Shown: positions 30,837 through 54,250, counted from the first letter of the stretch. The stretch: DNA of 64,000 nucleotides from Salvelinus alpinus (GCF_045679555.1 NC_092091.1:12301918-12365917), one strand, 5' to 3'. Translations and numbers: made by a program. The notes: generated by a model not told the origin, from the letters alone.

Positions 30837-32065
30837 TGTCACGTTCTGACTTATATTTTCCTTTGTTTTGTCTTTATTTAGTATGGTCAGGGCGTGAGTT
30901 GGGGTGGGCAGTCTATGTTATTTGTTTCTATGTTTAGGTTTGTTCATTTAGCCTGATATGGTTCTCAATCAGAGGCAGGTGTTTTGCATTGTCTCTGATT
31001 GGGAGCCATATTTAGGTTGCCTGTTTTCACTGTTGGTTTGTGGGTGTTTGTCTTCCGTGTCAGTGTTTGTTGCCACACGGGACTGTTTCAGTTAGTTCTT
31101 TTGTTATTTTGTATTGTGTCTTGTTTTCGTGGATTATATTAAAACATGGAAACTTACCACTCTGCGTATTGGTCCTCCGATCCTTCTCGCCTCTCCTCGT
31201 CAGATGAGGAGGAAGAGATAGACAGCCGTTACAGAAACACCCACCAACCAAGGACCAAGCAGAGTGGTAAAGGACAGCAGCAGCAGCGGCAGAAGACACA
31301 GGACTCATGGACTTGGGAGGAGATTCTGGACGGCAAGGGACCCTGGGCTCAGCCAGGGGAATATCGCCATCCCAAAGCAAAGTTGGAGGCAGCGAAGGCA
31401 GAGAGGCGCTGGTATGAGGAGGCAGCGCGGCGACGCGGTTGGAAGCCTGAGAGTCAGCCCCAAAAATGTATTGGGGGGGGGGGGACACGGGGAGTGTGGC
31501 TAAGCCAGGTAGGAGACCTGAGCCAACTCCCCGTGCTTACCGTGGAGTGAGAGGGCGTCGTACTGGTCAGGCACCGTGTTATGCGGTGGAGCGCACGGTG
31601 TCCCCAGTACGCGTGCTTAGCCCAGTGCGGGCTATTCCACCTCGCCGCACTGGCCGGGCTAGGTTGGGCATCAAGCCAGGTGCCATGAAGCCGGCTCAAC
31701 ACATCTGGTCTCCAGTGCGTCTCCTCGGGCCGGTGTATATGGCACCAGGACCTGCATCAGCCAGGACCTGCCAGAGCCGTCAGCCAGCCAGGAGCTGCCA
31801 GAGCCGTCAGTCAGCCAGGACCTGCCAGAGCCGCCAGCCAGCCAGAAGCTGCCAGAGCCAGTCAGCCAGGAGCTGCCAGAGCCAGTCAGCCAGGACCTGC
31901 CAGAGCCGTCAGCCAGCCAGGACCTGCCAGAGCCGTCAGCCAGCCAGGAGCTGCCAGAGCCGTCAGTCAGCCAGGACCTGCCAGAGCCGTCAGTCAGCCA
32001 GGACCTGCCAGAGCCAGCCAGCCAGGACCTGCAAGGGAAAATACTATAAAGGAGGTAATTCCTAA
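30837..32065 (+). mobile_element. Second LTR-family copy, 3' truncated
   Basis: A complete 397-bp 5' LTR (30837-31233, tgtcacgttctgac to gccgttaca) is followed by interior sequence homologous to the element at 22219-25908. There is no 3' LTR; homology stops near 32040. The family hairpin is present (30956-30974 with 30993-31011). The LTR differs clearly from the others, so this is an older or different subfamily. Confidence 0.85.
31146..32065 (+). pseudogene. gag-like frame of second LTR copy, frameshifted at poly(G)
   Basis: The ATG at 31146 lies inside the LTR, as in the complete element. The frame (METYHSAYWSSDPSRLSSSD..., DSWTWEEILDGKGPWAQPGE) runs to a run of 12 G (about 31473-31484), after which the conserved segment (TGQAPCYAVERTVSPVRV) continues in another frame to 32065. 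The tail is a different repeat, rich in CQSRQPART, from a 27-30 bp period. The G run is the likely site of the frameshift, or of a sequencing error. Confidence 0.7.
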
Positions 32066-33885
32066 TCAATGGCTGCTTGGACTGTCCTCTCCCTAATATC
32101 TGGGCCACAGAAATCTTTAATTACATATCGTTATCCTCATAATATCCTACAGAACACCCTGACCAAGACATGGACTTGGATCAACATTACAGCACAACAA
32201 AGACCAATTCAAGTTCAAATGAGGCGGAGCCAAAGGAATATCAATTCAGTTAGTATTTCATTAAATTGTTATTTCACTCCATGCCCAGTATTTGAACTTC
32301 GAGAGAACAAGTATGTCAAAGCCTGCCTTATGCCCAAATTTAGGAATCTAACTCGGCAAGAGGAGAGAACATTATCCATCACACCATGAGGAAAAGAGCG
32401 AGGCATGTCAAATGATGTCATTTGACCTGTAGTCTTCATTCCTATAGTGTACTTCAGCTATCTAGGCTATATGCCCTGTCTGAAATATATTCTTTGGTTA
32501 AAGTAATGCACAGTATGTATTCAGTTTCACTTAGTTTGCCGTGTGCTGTTCATACCTTTGTTGGTTTTATTCATATTACAACTTTAAAAGCTAACTGAGC
32601 TGAAATATATTGCCGGTATAGAAGACATTACAAAATAAACCGTTGATTATCCAGTGGATTTAGGATTATAACTAATGCAATTCAAATGTATCATTGTTAC
32701 ATTTGCTAAATTGTCTCCTCTGAGGATATAAAACACTTGGTACCTAATGATCATTTAGTTGATCTGTAAAGTGCTTTTCAAACATTAGGCTACACACAAT
32801 GCTATGATAGCACTCACCCCAATGATGCACTATGCTCTAGCCATTTGGTGTCAGAATGCGCACCACTACTATATGTTAGTAATGAACCTCTCCTCCACCT
32901 ACAGTGCTGGAGAAGCATATGGGCTTATCCCTAATTTCACCATGGGCACTTTACCATTCTGTCTCAGCCCCATGAGACATTCTTCTGACACAGACATGAT
33001 GTAATACCATGAAGGGCTGCGTTACCCCTTAAACCATACTGAGAGCTAGAAAGAGCCCTTTCTATGTGTGTTGAGTGGGTTTATACTGCGACTTAGAGGG
33101 AGTTAGTTGGAGGGAAGGAGTGCATGAGATGATGACCTGTACACTGTAGCTAAGTGAGTTTGATGTTTTTTTGAGTATGTGACATTGACTCTTGCGCAGT
33201 AGTGATATACAGCCACGTGTGGGTCCATTTGGTCAGATTAAAAGTTGTATATTGTTATGAATGGCTGAGTCTGACAGCATGCCTTTTATTTTTCATCAGT
33301 GGTGGAATATTTATTTTCCATTAAGAAGATTTTGAGATTTGAGGATGAGAGGCGACAGAAGAATGCAGTCTTATTCTCGGGTTTACTTGCTTTTATCAAC
33401 TGCACATTGTATCTCTCCATCCTCAATCTCCCCGGCTTTTTTTAATCAAAGAAGATGTGTGGCAGCCCTTCTCTTTTTTGTTTATAGGATAGAGACAGAG
33501 TGGAAAGATAAGAGAATATACTGAAATGGCAATAGGGTGGATTTAAACCGATGCTGAAGTGGTGTTTATGTGCTCCAGAGACAGCAGCTTAGACCGCTAG
33601 ACCACCCCAGGCCACATCAGGAGCCTTTAAGTACAGGTCAGATCTGTGGCATTTTAAGTGTATGGGATTATGTTGCTTTGAGAAGAGGTGTTCTTACACT
33701 ATTTATCAGTGTTATATGTTGGAGATGACTCATCACAGAATTGCAATTAGATTACATTTCATAAATCAATGAAATTATACACGGTATGTATAACACAGTG
33801 TATTATCAAATCTATTTATCACAAAGTGCTCAACAGCAAACTGGGCCTAAGAGGAACCTGATGTAACAGTCTGAAAAGGCCAAAC
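32066..33885. other. Intergenic, no gene
   Basis: A tRNA-like fragment (minus strand ctggggtggtctagcggtct) lies near 33585-33612 and may be a decayed SINE head. The remainder is AT-rich without supported features. Confidence 0.45.
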
Positions 33886-33889
33886 TCCT

Positions 33890-34510
33890 TGACAGGATCC
33901 CCGTCCTCCTCTGGATGACCGTAGAAGATCAGGCCAGACAGTGGACAGAAACTCTGTCCTCCTCTGGATGACCGTAGAAGATCAGGCCAGACAGTGGACA
34001 GAAACTCTGTCCTCCTCTGGATGACTGTAGAAGATCAGGCCAGACAGTGGACAGGATAACCGTCCTCCTCTGGATGACCGTAGAAGATCAGGCCAGACAG
34101 TGGACAGGATAACCGTCCTCCTCTGGATGACTGTAGAAGATCAGGCCAGACAGTGGACAGAAACTCTGTCCTCCTCTGGATGACCGTAGAAGATCAGGCC
34201 AGACAGTGGACAGGATAACCGTCCTCCTCTGGATGACTGTAGAAGATCAGGCCAGACAGTGGACAGAAACTCTGTCCTTCTCTGGATGACTGTAGAATAT
34301 TAGGCCAGACAGTTGACAGGATAACCGTCCTCCTCTGGATGACTGTAGAAGATCAGGCCAGACAGTGGATGGTAACTCTGTCATCCTCTGGATGACTGTA
34401 GAAACCCCGTCCTACTCTGGATGACTGTAGAATATTAGGCCAGACAGTTGACAGGAAACACATCCTCCTCTGGATGACTGTAGAAGATTAGGCCAGACAG
34501 TTATCCATGA
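33890..34510. repeat. 53-bp minisatellite
   Basis: About eleven copies of a 53-bp unit (gtcctcctctggatgactgt, gaagatcaggccagacagtg), with variants ending in ggataacc or gaaactct that alternate irregularly. The last units are truncated or diverged. Confidence 0.93.
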
Positions 34511-34549
34511 AGGACAATTATTAAAAGGACATTCTGGGATTTGTACATA

Positions 34550-34977
34550 CAGTTGAAGTTGGAAGTTTACATATACCTTAGCCAAATACATTTAAACTCA
34601 GTTATTCACAATTCCTGACATTTAATCCTAGTAAGAATTCCCCGTCTTAGGTCAGTTAGGATCACCACTTTATTTTAAGAATATGAAATGTCAGAATAAT
34701 AGTAGAGAGAATGATATATTTCAGCTATTATTTCTTTCATCACATTCCCAGTGGGTCAGAAGTTTACATACACTCAATTAGTATTTGGTAGCATTGCCTT
34801 TAAATTGTTTAACTTGGGTCAAACGTTTCGGGTAGCCTTCCACAAGCTTCCCACAATAAGATGGGTGAATTTTGGCTCATTCCTCCTGACAGAGCTGGTG
34901 TAACTGAGTCAGGTTTGTAGTAGGCCTCCTTGCTCATAGGTGTATGTAAGGTGTATGTAAACTTCCGACTTCAACTG
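34550..34977. mobile_element. Internally deleted Sleeping-Beauty-type Tc1 element
   Basis: Terminal repeats cagttgaagttggaagttta and (reverse complement of the right end) cagttgaagtcggaagttta, flanked by TA (34548-34549, 34978-34979). Inner copies of the repeat, gaagtttacatacactcaat, are also seen, which fits the IR/DR type. Transposase lost; 428 bp remain. Confidence 0.9.
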
Positions 34978-34979
34978 TA

Positions 34980-36605
34980 TATGCCTCATGGTTATCCTGT
35001 CTTACCCCAACAGAAACCAAACTATAAGCTTATTTTACTCCATTGTTTGTAAACAATGTCATTGTAAACAAACATTGTATAGCTTAAAACAATCATATTG
35101 ATCTCATGGATGATCAGCATTTGCATTCCATAAATCAAGCTATGAATTATTTTGTGGTTACATTTATCTAGCTCTATCCCTCAGCTCTTTGCCCAAAATA
35201 AATTAATGCAGTGACTCCTTTGTTGTCGTTTGAATCCCAGATTGCACCTTTAAAGATAATGAAACAGATATTAAAGGAAACATGTTCCGTCCTCATTTCA
35301 TCCCTAACTCATTGCAATGTGGTAGCACTTATGTGTCCTCATGTGAGGTCAGCCCCTCTGTATACAATTTGAAGTGAGATTCCATTTGAAGAGCAAATCC
35401 ATATTTTAGTAAACATTTCAAAAGCCCTTTGTGTCTGAATGGAGTACCACGCAATATGGCTGCTGAGGATCAACATGTCGTGGCTATGTTATTATTTTCG
35501 ATTCTAGAATTGCTCGCATTTAACCTAACTTTAAACCAGTTAAACGGTGCTGTTTCAGTTTTCCCAAACAGTGTTATCCTAGGTGAACACAGCCAAGGAA
35601 AACAGGCCATTTTGACAGGCTGGGGTACAAGTTAAGTCTTTCTTCTGGAGGTGGGTCAGTGGCTTTACAGTCAACAGATACAATAAGATCAAATTAAATC
35701 GGATTGGAATGGGGCACAAAGGCCCTGCACAAGCAAAAGAAGGTCAGGGGAAAAAATGGCTGAAATTTCTATAATATTGCATTTCTTGGCTGGTGTTAGG
35801 CTACCGTCTATGAAATTGAGGTTAAGGATGATGGAATGGCTACACGTGCCACATTTTGTGTGGTGGGAAGCTGAGGGGAGACGGATTGTTTGACGTCTCA
35901 TCCAAAACAGCTCAGTTCGATGTCAGAGTATGATCGATGTTTTGATACAGAGTTTTGATGTCATACAGTATTAATCCAGGACTTTCCCACTAGCATGGCC
36001 ACTAGCAACTCACCACCGGAACTTCTTCAATGTGTGCACTGTAGATTGAATGTATTTATTTGTATGCACCACGAAGTACAACTAAATACATTACAGTATG
36101 TGAACAGTAATGCTACAGGTGAATAAGGGGAAGGGAGCTGCACTTCAAAACAATGAAACCGTGTAGAGAACATTCACCCAGGGGGAAAAAGCAAACATCA
36201 CATGGTGAAAAGAGGCATAGAATACTGTACAGTCGGAGATGAAAGCATAAAGAGAGGAAAGAAAATATTTGCTTCAGTGACCTTGAAGTAACCTCCACCT
36301 TAGTGGGAGGAAAGACGGAGAGGAGAGAAAGAAACAGACAGAGGACAGAGAGTAAAAGATAGAAAAAGGCAGACAAAAGGAGAGAGATAGGAATTAAGAG
36401 TGGGAAAGAGATAGTGGAGAGTGAGAGAGAAAGAGGGGTGTGCGTCTTGTGAGAGGGAAGCATTTGTGAAACCACTCTTTGAAGGGGCAGTCCACACTGT
36501 TGCTCTCAAGACCAAGAGGCATGTTAGTGTGCTAAAGCTAACCAGCTAACACAACAGCACAGGACTGGACCAGAGTGAGATCAGAGGAGAGAAATCAAGA
36601 GCGAC
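34980..36605. other. Upstream region of rergl
   Basis: The first kilobase shows nothing firm. From about 36235 to 36440 the + strand is GA-rich. The sequence from about 36470 to 36605 (ccaagaggcatgttagtgtg and following) is a plausible 5' UTR, but I cannot place a transcription start. Confidence 0.4.
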
Positions 36606-46363
<9,758 letters not shown>

Positions 46364-46530
46364 TATCCCCAGAAAGACTGGCCGGGATTGGCTGAGAGAG
46401 ACAGAATGGCCTACCTAGGACTACAGTTGGACTCCAATCGTAAGGATAATGGTGATGAGGACTGATCTTTGATCTCCATAGCTTCTTCACACTGTATCAA
46501 ATCATTTCTGGTTAACAATAAATTACTTAC
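46364..46530 (+). terminator. rergl: rergl 3' UTR with polyadenylation signal
   Basis: A canonical aataaa lies at 46517-46522, about 155 bases after the stop. No closer signal is seen. Confidence 0.6.
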
Positions 46531-46630
46531 TTTAATTGTTTTCAGTTACAATGGTCCTCCAAAAATAAAAAAATGCTTTTTGCTAACCACAATTTTTCAA
46601 GACATTTCTTCCAGACTGTCTGGGCGTGGT

Positions 46631-46763
46631 CTAATGCCGCGTTCACGTGCTTGTGGGAACTAGGAAACTCTGAAATTCCTGACTTGCTAACTGATTGTAG
46701 TTATACATGTGCCGTGTTTCCTAGAGTTTCCTCGTTTCGACTAGCACGTGAACGCGGTATAAC
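46631..46763. mobile_element. Small foldback MITE
   Basis: The left end taatgccgcgttcacgtgct is mirrored by agcacgtgaacgcggtata at the right, and aactaggaaactctgaaa by gtttcctagagtttcctcg. About 130 bp, no coding capacity. Confidence 0.75.
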
Positions 46764-47116
46764 ACGCCTGGTGGGGAAAGGGACAAGTTACCAAGTTAGC
46801 AGGGGAAGGGGGAGAATAACCCCAGCCCAGTTGAAATGGCAGGGATTTGTAAGCTTAACACAAGTTCATTATGGCAGAGAGGTTTGAACGTCTCTGTTAT
46901 TGGTCTATTAAAATCAGTTGGGGGCAAAAAGATCATGCATAACCTGCTGACACAAAGGTCCTGTTGATCATATTTTCAACCATCAACTACTGAGAAGTGA
47001 CGCTGATTAAAACGTTTATACTTTTACTGTGTTGGTTTCATCAGCTATTTTGTCAGTGTTTTTTCCCCCAAGGTGGATGTAACCATAGAGATAGGAGATG
47101 AGTCCTTTAACTAACT
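46764..47116. other. Intergenic, nothing recognised
   Basis: No feature supported. Confidence 0.5.
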
Positions 47117-47312
47117 GGGCTCCCGACGGTCCAAGGCACTGCATCACTACAGAACCTGGTTTGATTCCAGGCTGTATCACAACCGGCTGTGATTGGGAGT
47201 CCCATAGGGCGGTGCACAATTGGCCCAGCACCGCCCGGGTTAGGGCGTAGGCCGTCATTGTAAATAAGATTTTGTTCTTAACGGACTTGCCAAGTTAAAT
47301 AAAAATCTTTAT
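47117..47312 (+). mobile_element. tRNA-derived SINE
   Basis: Head with A-box-like ctcccgacggtccaaggc and B-box ggtttgattcc, body gattgggagtcccatagggc, tail ttgttcttaacggacttgcc then aagttaaataaa. Same family as the SINE at 54251-55082. Confidence 0.85.
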
Positions 47313-47647
47313 CTGTGCCATTATAGCGTCTGTGACAGCCTCAATGGAGCTGTCCATACTATCTCCATTTTGAAGTAGTCCATTTTCTTCATGATTGGCT
47401 GATCCCTCCAGGACATGACTCCCACACACTGAGGCATGATAGGACTGTGTCCAAGATGTTTGACCGTATTTTTCAAGGTAAACTACTCACGTTCACATAC
47501 GATGACTCATGGACCGTCTATATCCGGGTTGCATAAGGTTTGTACAGACCAACATCACATGTGCACTAGCACTCAGTGCGCACAGGGAGCAGGGCGAGCA
47601 ATGACAACGTCATCAAATCATCCAAAAACATGGCAGACATTGGATGT

Positions 47648-49447
47648 TGAGAATGGCGGTGGAATGTACTGCGGACGTTTTACGGGATCCTAACCAATTC
47701 TACTAATCGGTTTGTTTTTTTGCGCTGAACTTAACCTGTTTTGCACATAATGTTCCCGCCATCATGTCTTAAGACCAAAAAGAGTTCTGGACATCAGAAC
47801 AGCGATCAGTAACCTCTATTTGGATGAAGATCTCTACTTCAATGAGTCGACGGCACAGGACATACTGCTCACCCTGGACCAGGCCCTAATCCCTGACACT
47901 CGGAAGAGAAAGAGATGGCAATATAGAGGCCGATGTGCGGGTACCATGATGAAACTACAGAGGCAAGTAAATAATCCACCTCTACCCTCTGTTCTATAGG
48001 TGAATGTACAGTCACTGGAGAACAAACTGGAATAATATCCTATGTTTCCCAGAAACTTGGCTGAACAAGGACATAGATAATATTCTAGCGGTTTTTCTAT
48101 GCGTTGGCAGGACAGAATGGCAGTGTCGGGTAAGCTCAAGAGTGGTGATGTGTGTCTCTTTGTTAACAACAGCTGGTGCGCAATCTATAACATTAAGGAA
48201 GTCTCAAGGTTCGGCTCGCCTGATTTAGAATACCTCATAAGCTGTAGACCATAATATTTATCAAGAGAGTTTATATCCATATTTTTCATAGCTGTTTATT
48301 TACTACCACAAACTGATGCTGGCACTAAGACTGCACTCAACGAGCTGTATAAGGCCATAAGCAAAGAAGAACATGCTCATCCAGATGCGGCACTCCTAGT
48401 GGCCAGTGATTTTAAAGCAGGAAAACTGAAATCCGTTTTACCTCATTTCTACCAGCATGTCACCTGTGCAACTAGAGGTGAAAAAAACTCTAGATCACCT
48501 TTACTCTATACAAAGAGATGCAGACACAGCTCTCCATCCCCCTCCATTTGGCAAATCTGACCATAACTCTATCCTCCTGATTGCTGCTTACAAGCAAAAA
48601 CTCAAGCAAGAAGTACCAGTGACGTGCTCAATATGGAAGTGGTCTGATGAAGCGGATGCTAAGCTGGAGAAATGCCCTCCAATGAACCATCAAACAGGCA
48701 AAGCACCAATACAGGACTAAGATCAAATCCTACTACACCGGCTCTAACGCTTGTCAGATGTGGCTTGCAAACTATCACGGATTACAAAGAGAAACATAGC
48801 CGTGAGCTGCCCAGTGATGCAAGCCTAGCAGACTAGTTAAATGCCTTCTATGCTCGCTTCGAGGCAAGCTACACTGAACCATGCACGAGAGCACCAGCTG
48901 TTCTGGACGACTGTGGGATCACGCTCTACGTAGCCGATGTGAGTAAGACCTTTAAACAGGTCAACATTCACAAGGCCGCAGGGCCAGACGGATTACCAGG
49001 ATGTGTACACAGAACATGCGCCGACTAGCTGGCAAGTGTCTTCACTGACATTTTCAACCTCTCCCTGACCCAGAATGTAATACCTATGTTTCAAGCAGAC
49101 CACCATAGAATGCCAAGGTAACCTGTCTAAATTACTATTTACCTGTAACACTCACATCTGTAGCCATGAAGTGCTTTGAAAGGCTGCTCATGGCTCACAT
49201 CAACACCATAATCCCAGACACCCTGGACCCACTCCAATTCGCATACCGCCCCAACAGATCCACACTGCCTTTTCCCACCTGGACAAGAGAAACACCTATG
49301 TGAGAATGCTGTTCACTGACTACAGCGCAACATTCAACATCATAGTGCCCTCCAAGCTCATCACTAAGCTAAGGACCCTGGAACTGAACACCTCCATCTA
49401 AAACTTCATCCTGAACTTCCTGACAGGATTCCACCAGGTGGTGAGGA
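47648..49447 (+). mobile_element. L2-like LINE copy 3, 5' end present, 3' end missing
   Basis: Same family as the trim66 intron copies. Endonuclease remnants are at 48004-48350 (CFPETWLNKD) and the RT start at 48900-49440 with many stops and deletions. Homology stops at about 49447 within the RT. Confidence 0.75.
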
Positions 49448-50188
49448 TAGACAGTGATGTGATGTTAGCTGGTTAGCATACGTTGTTGAACTATTCATAT
49501 GTTGACTTGTACTACATTTCTGTTTTAGTACTACAATTTCCCTTTATAAATACTTTACAAACTAAATTATACTCCAGAGAAAATTCAAGTTAAACCTTAA
49601 TAATTTAATCATTTCAAAGTGTGTAGTTTCACTTTTAATGAGAATCTCTTGATACCCTCTGAACTAAAAGCCTTCATGAAAGCTTTTAAAAACAGATTTT
49701 GTTCCCATGACTAATTCCTAAGAATAGAAAGTTAACAGGGCAGGTGAGAAAAAGGTTACGTTTCATAACACTGTATTTTGAGGATTAAAAAAAAACTATG
49801 AAATGTTCCCTCACTTTACCCACTAGATGGCATCAGACAGTAGTGTAGTAAGGAATAAAGTGAAGTTGCACTTAGACACTGATCTTGAGTCAGTTATGTA
49901 TTTTTCAGACAAATTGTTAAAATTATGATGGGGCAGGGAAAGTTGATCCTAGATCTGTACCTACAGCAGTATAACATTTACCCTGGATCAAAATAGATCT
50001 ATGATGCCTCTTAATATTTGCCTCCTGTAACCATTTTATCAAAAGCCACAAATAAAGATTCCATTTAGGTCTACAATTCTACTGTATTATTTGCAAAGAG
50101 ACATTCAAGCGTGTGGTATTAAGATAACTTGACACATACAGACAGGTTAAACAGAGTAGAGACAAACTGGGAAAGTAGAGCAGAATGT
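49448..50188. other. Intergenic, nothing recognised
   Basis: AT-rich, no supported feature. Confidence 0.5.
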
Positions 50189-50189
50189 A

Positions 50190-51665
50190 CAGCGCATTCA
50201 GAAAGTATTCAGACCCCTTGACTTTTTCCACATTTTGTTACAGCCTTATTCTAAAATGGATTAGTTTAATTATTTTCCTCATTAATCTACACACAGTACC
50301 ACATAATGACAAAGTGAAAACTGGTTTTTAGACATTTTTGAAAATCTATTACAAATAAAAAAAACTAAATACCTTATTTACATAAGTATTCAGACCCTTT
50401 GCGATGAGACTCGAAATTGAGCTCAGGTGCATCCTGTTTCCATCGATCATCCTTGAGATGTTTCTACAACTTGATTGGAATCCACCTGTGCAAAATTCAA
50501 TTAATTGGACATGATTTGGAAAGGCACACACCTGTCTATATAAAAGGTAGTTGACAGTGCATGTCAGAGCAAAAACCAAGCCATGAGGTCAAAGGAACTG
50601 TCCGTAGACCTACGAGACAGGATTGTGTCGAGGCACAGATCTGGGTAAGGGTACCAAAACATTTCTGCAGCATTGAAGGTCCCCAAGAAGACAGTGGCCT
50701 CCATCATTCTTAAATGGAAGAAGTTTGGAACCACCAAGACTCTTCCTAGAGCTGGCCGCCCAGCCAAACTGAGCAATCGGGGGAGAAGGGCCTTGGTCAG
50801 GGAGGTGACCAAGAACCCGATGGTCACAATGACAAAGCTCCAGAGTTCCTCTGTGGAGATGGGAGAACCTTTCAGAAGGACAACCATCTCTGCAGCACTC
50901 CACCAATCAGGCCTTTATGGTAGAGTGGCCAGACGGAAGCCACATGACAGCCAAAAGGCACCTAAAGCCTCTCAGACCATGAGAAACAAGATTCTCTGGT
51001 CTGATGAAACCAAGATTGAACTCTTTGGCTTGAATGCCAAGCGTCACGTATGGAGGAAACCTGGCACCATCCCTACGGTGAAGCATGGAGGTGGCAGCAT
51101 CATGCTGTGGGCATGTTTTTCCTAGTCAGGATCGAGGGGAAAGATGAACGGAGCAAAGTACATAGAGATCCTTGATGAAAACCTGGTCCAGAGTGCTCAG
51201 GACTTCAGACTGGGGCGAAGGTTTACCTTCCAACAGGACAACGACCCTAGGCACACAGCCAAGACAATGCAGAGCCCGGACTTGAACCCGATCGAACATC
51301 TCTAGAGAGACCTGAAAATAGCTCTGCAGCGACTCTCCCCATCCAACTTGACAGAGCTTGAGAAGATCTACAGAGAAGAATGCGAGAAACTCTCCAAATA
51401 CAGGTGTGCCAAGCTTGTAGCTTCATACCCAAGAAGACTCGAGGCTGTAATCGCTGCCAAAGCTGCTTCAACAAAGTACTGAGTAAAGGGTCTGAATACT
51501 TATGTAAATGTGATAAATTTGCTAAATTGACAAAAACCTGTTTTTGCTTTGTCATTATGGGGTATTGTGGGTAGATTGATGAGGGAAATAAATATTTAAA
51601 TACATTTTAGAATAAGGCTGTAGAGTAATTAAGTCAAGGGATCTGTATACTTTCAGGATGCACTG
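50190..51665 (+). mobile_element. Tc1-like transposon relic (1476 bp)
   Basis: Terminal repeats cagcgcattcagaaagtatt and its inverted partner, TA on both sides. The transposase (start 50583, open part 50673-51125) has stops after SRHRSG and after WACFS, a TGG-to-TAG change at NPIEHL, and a deletion between the second Asp ([10 protein letters not shown]) and the Glu region. Not functional. Confidence 0.9.
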
Positions 51666-51667
51666 TA

Positions 51668-52430
51668 AATGAGAAAGACAGAGGAAAGTACAGAGCAAGA
51701 GAATGCTAGAACTCTCTCACACTCGCTCTCTCATCGCTGTAGATGAAAAATAACCTCAAGGCCAAATCAAACACATAGACCCGAAAGAAGTCAGAGAGAC
51801 AGTCAGAACAAGTTATGTGCCTAATTTTTTCAAGTAATTACAGTGGATGGATTTTTAGAGGTCCAATTAGCCTCGATTTCCAGGCTTGCTATGGTCAAAT
51901 CAATAACCAATCACATGGACAGTGGCCTTCACACCATAGGACTCAGAAAACCTCCAAAAGTACTGTAGTCAGTGGCTACTGAAAACGGCTCAATTTGGAC
52001 TCCAATCACACAGTAGCCTTATCAAGCCTCACAGACAAGACATTCGCTGGGATTAAATGCAAACCGCGTTATATAGCACAATGCTCCATACCAGGGGTTC
52101 CCAAACTTTCACTCAGGCTCCCCTTCCAGCATTGGGGAACATAACCGGGTTCACTTTCCTGCCCCTCCATTCGCTACATTGGTGGGAGAGTGGGATGACG
52201 GTCGTGAAGTTGTCGGAACGCATGGCCAGACTTGTGAGGGGGCCGCGGTGGGTCGAAGCACGGGGACTTCCTGTTCGGAGGGGGCATTGTATAACAATTC
52301 CAATCAGTGGTTAACTATTGGCGTAGGGTGTTTGCCTTTCATGCCAGCGACCCGGGTTCGCTTCCCTGACCCGCTGTTCGCTACAATATACACCTGACAA
52401 TGTGCCTTTTAAAATGCATTTTCCTCCAAA
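51668..52430. other. Intergenic, tRNA-like fragments only
   Basis: At 52300-52385 a tRNA-like fragment with a B-box-like gggttcgcttcc is present, probably a decayed SINE. A dispersed repeat fragment (aggggttcccaaacttt) lies near 52094. No gene. Confidence 0.45.
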
Positions 52431-54250
52431 GTTTGCGAATCAAATGAAATCAAGCTTTATTTATACAGCACATTTTCAGACATGGAATGCTTCACAGGAA
52501 AAGACCAATAATAACAATGAGAATAAAAACACAAGTGGATAAAAAAACAAAAGAATAACAAAAACTGAACTACTAAAAAGCACTACAAGGAAAAGCAAAG
52601 CAAAGGTGTGTTTTAAGATCTCTTATAAAAATGTCCACAGTGTCGGCCGCCCTCAGGTTCTCTGGCAGGCTTTCCAGAGGCTGGGGAATTGTAACTAAAG
52701 GCTGCTTCTCCATGCCTCTTGGTCCTAGGCTTTGGGATAGTTAAAAGGCCAGTGCCAGAGGACCTGAGGGACCTACTGGGTACATAACTAAAGAGCATGT
52801 CTGACATGTATTGGTGTGCATAATCATGGATTGATTTAAAAACCAATAAAATAATCTTTAAATTAATTCTAAAACTCACAGGCAGCCAGTGCAGAAACCT
52901 TAACACCGGTGTAATGTGTGCTCTCCGTCTGGTCTTGGTCAGTACCCGTGTTGTAGCATTCTGTATGTTTTGCAGTTGACCAATGGATTTCTTGGGTAGA
53001 CCAGACATGAGACCATTACAGTAGTCAAGCCTGCTTGTAATAAAAGCATGGATAAGTCTCTCTGCATCAGACAGAGAGAAACGGCAGCACCTTGGCAATG
53101 TTCCTCAGGTGGTAAAAAGCTATTGGTCACATTCCTAATGTGTGATTCGAAATTGAGTTTAGAATCAAAAATAACATCTACCTTTTTTACCTGGTGTTTT
53201 ATCTTTATTGCCTGTGATTTAAATGTGCGGCAATATTCTCTCTCTGTTCTTTGGCTCCAACAATAAGTACCTCAGTCTTGTCTTGATTTAGCTGGAGGAA
53301 GTACTTAAAAAATTAATAAATAACAATAAAAGTTGTGTATCATCTGCATTACAGTGAAAATCAATGTTTTGACTTCCGGATAACGCTGCCAAGGGGTAAG
53401 ATATATAAACTGAACAGTACCAGACCCAAAAATCGAACCTTGTGGAATGCCACATGTGATATGTATTTCTTGAAGTTATGTTCACCAAGGGTTACAAAAA
53501 AAAAATGTGACCGGTTAAATAGATCCTAAACCAATTTAGAACTGGACCGGAGAGGCCAACCCACCTCTCCAGTCTGTCTAGAAGAACATTATAGTCAACA
53601 GTGTCAAATGCAGTACAAGGACAGAGAGCTGTTTGGCATCTGTGTTGGCTCTAAGATCATTTACCATTTTAACTATGGCTGCCTCGGTGCTGTGATGGGC
53701 CTGAAAACCAGATTGTAATTTTTCTAAAATACAGTTGGCACTTAAAAAACAATTTCCCCAGAATTTTGCTTAAGAATGGAAGGTTGGAGATTGGCTGAAA
53801 ATTGTTATGAGCTGAAGAATTTAGATCACTTTAGATCATGGGGTTTCACCATAGCAGGTTTTAGTGCAGTGGGGAAAGTGCCTGTGATCAGGGATTGATT
53901 AACAATAGCTTGCACTTCTTCAGATATGCAATTAAAAACTGTTTTGAATAAGGTGGTGGGGATAGGATCGAGAAGGCAGGTAGAAGGCTTAAATTGTGAC
54001 ATCTCTTTCCTGATGAGCATGTCTGTCAACCAGGGAAAATAAATCCATAGTGACTTTGCATGGTAGCCTAGGGCACAAACTTCTCATCAGGTCTTGCTTG
54101 ACTGATACCCATGTGCTATGGCATCAATGGTTGCCCTTAATTTGCTATTAAAGTTAAGACAACTATAATCACCACAAGAGGAAGGCAGAATAGGTGACGG
54201 AGTACTGTTCATACACTCACAATCTGTAGCAACTTCAGAGGTAATGTCAG

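Noticed and set aside
36113-36515. 120-codon minus frame rich in Leu/Ser
   Set aside because: Reverse reading of the GA-rich region upstream of rergl; no support.
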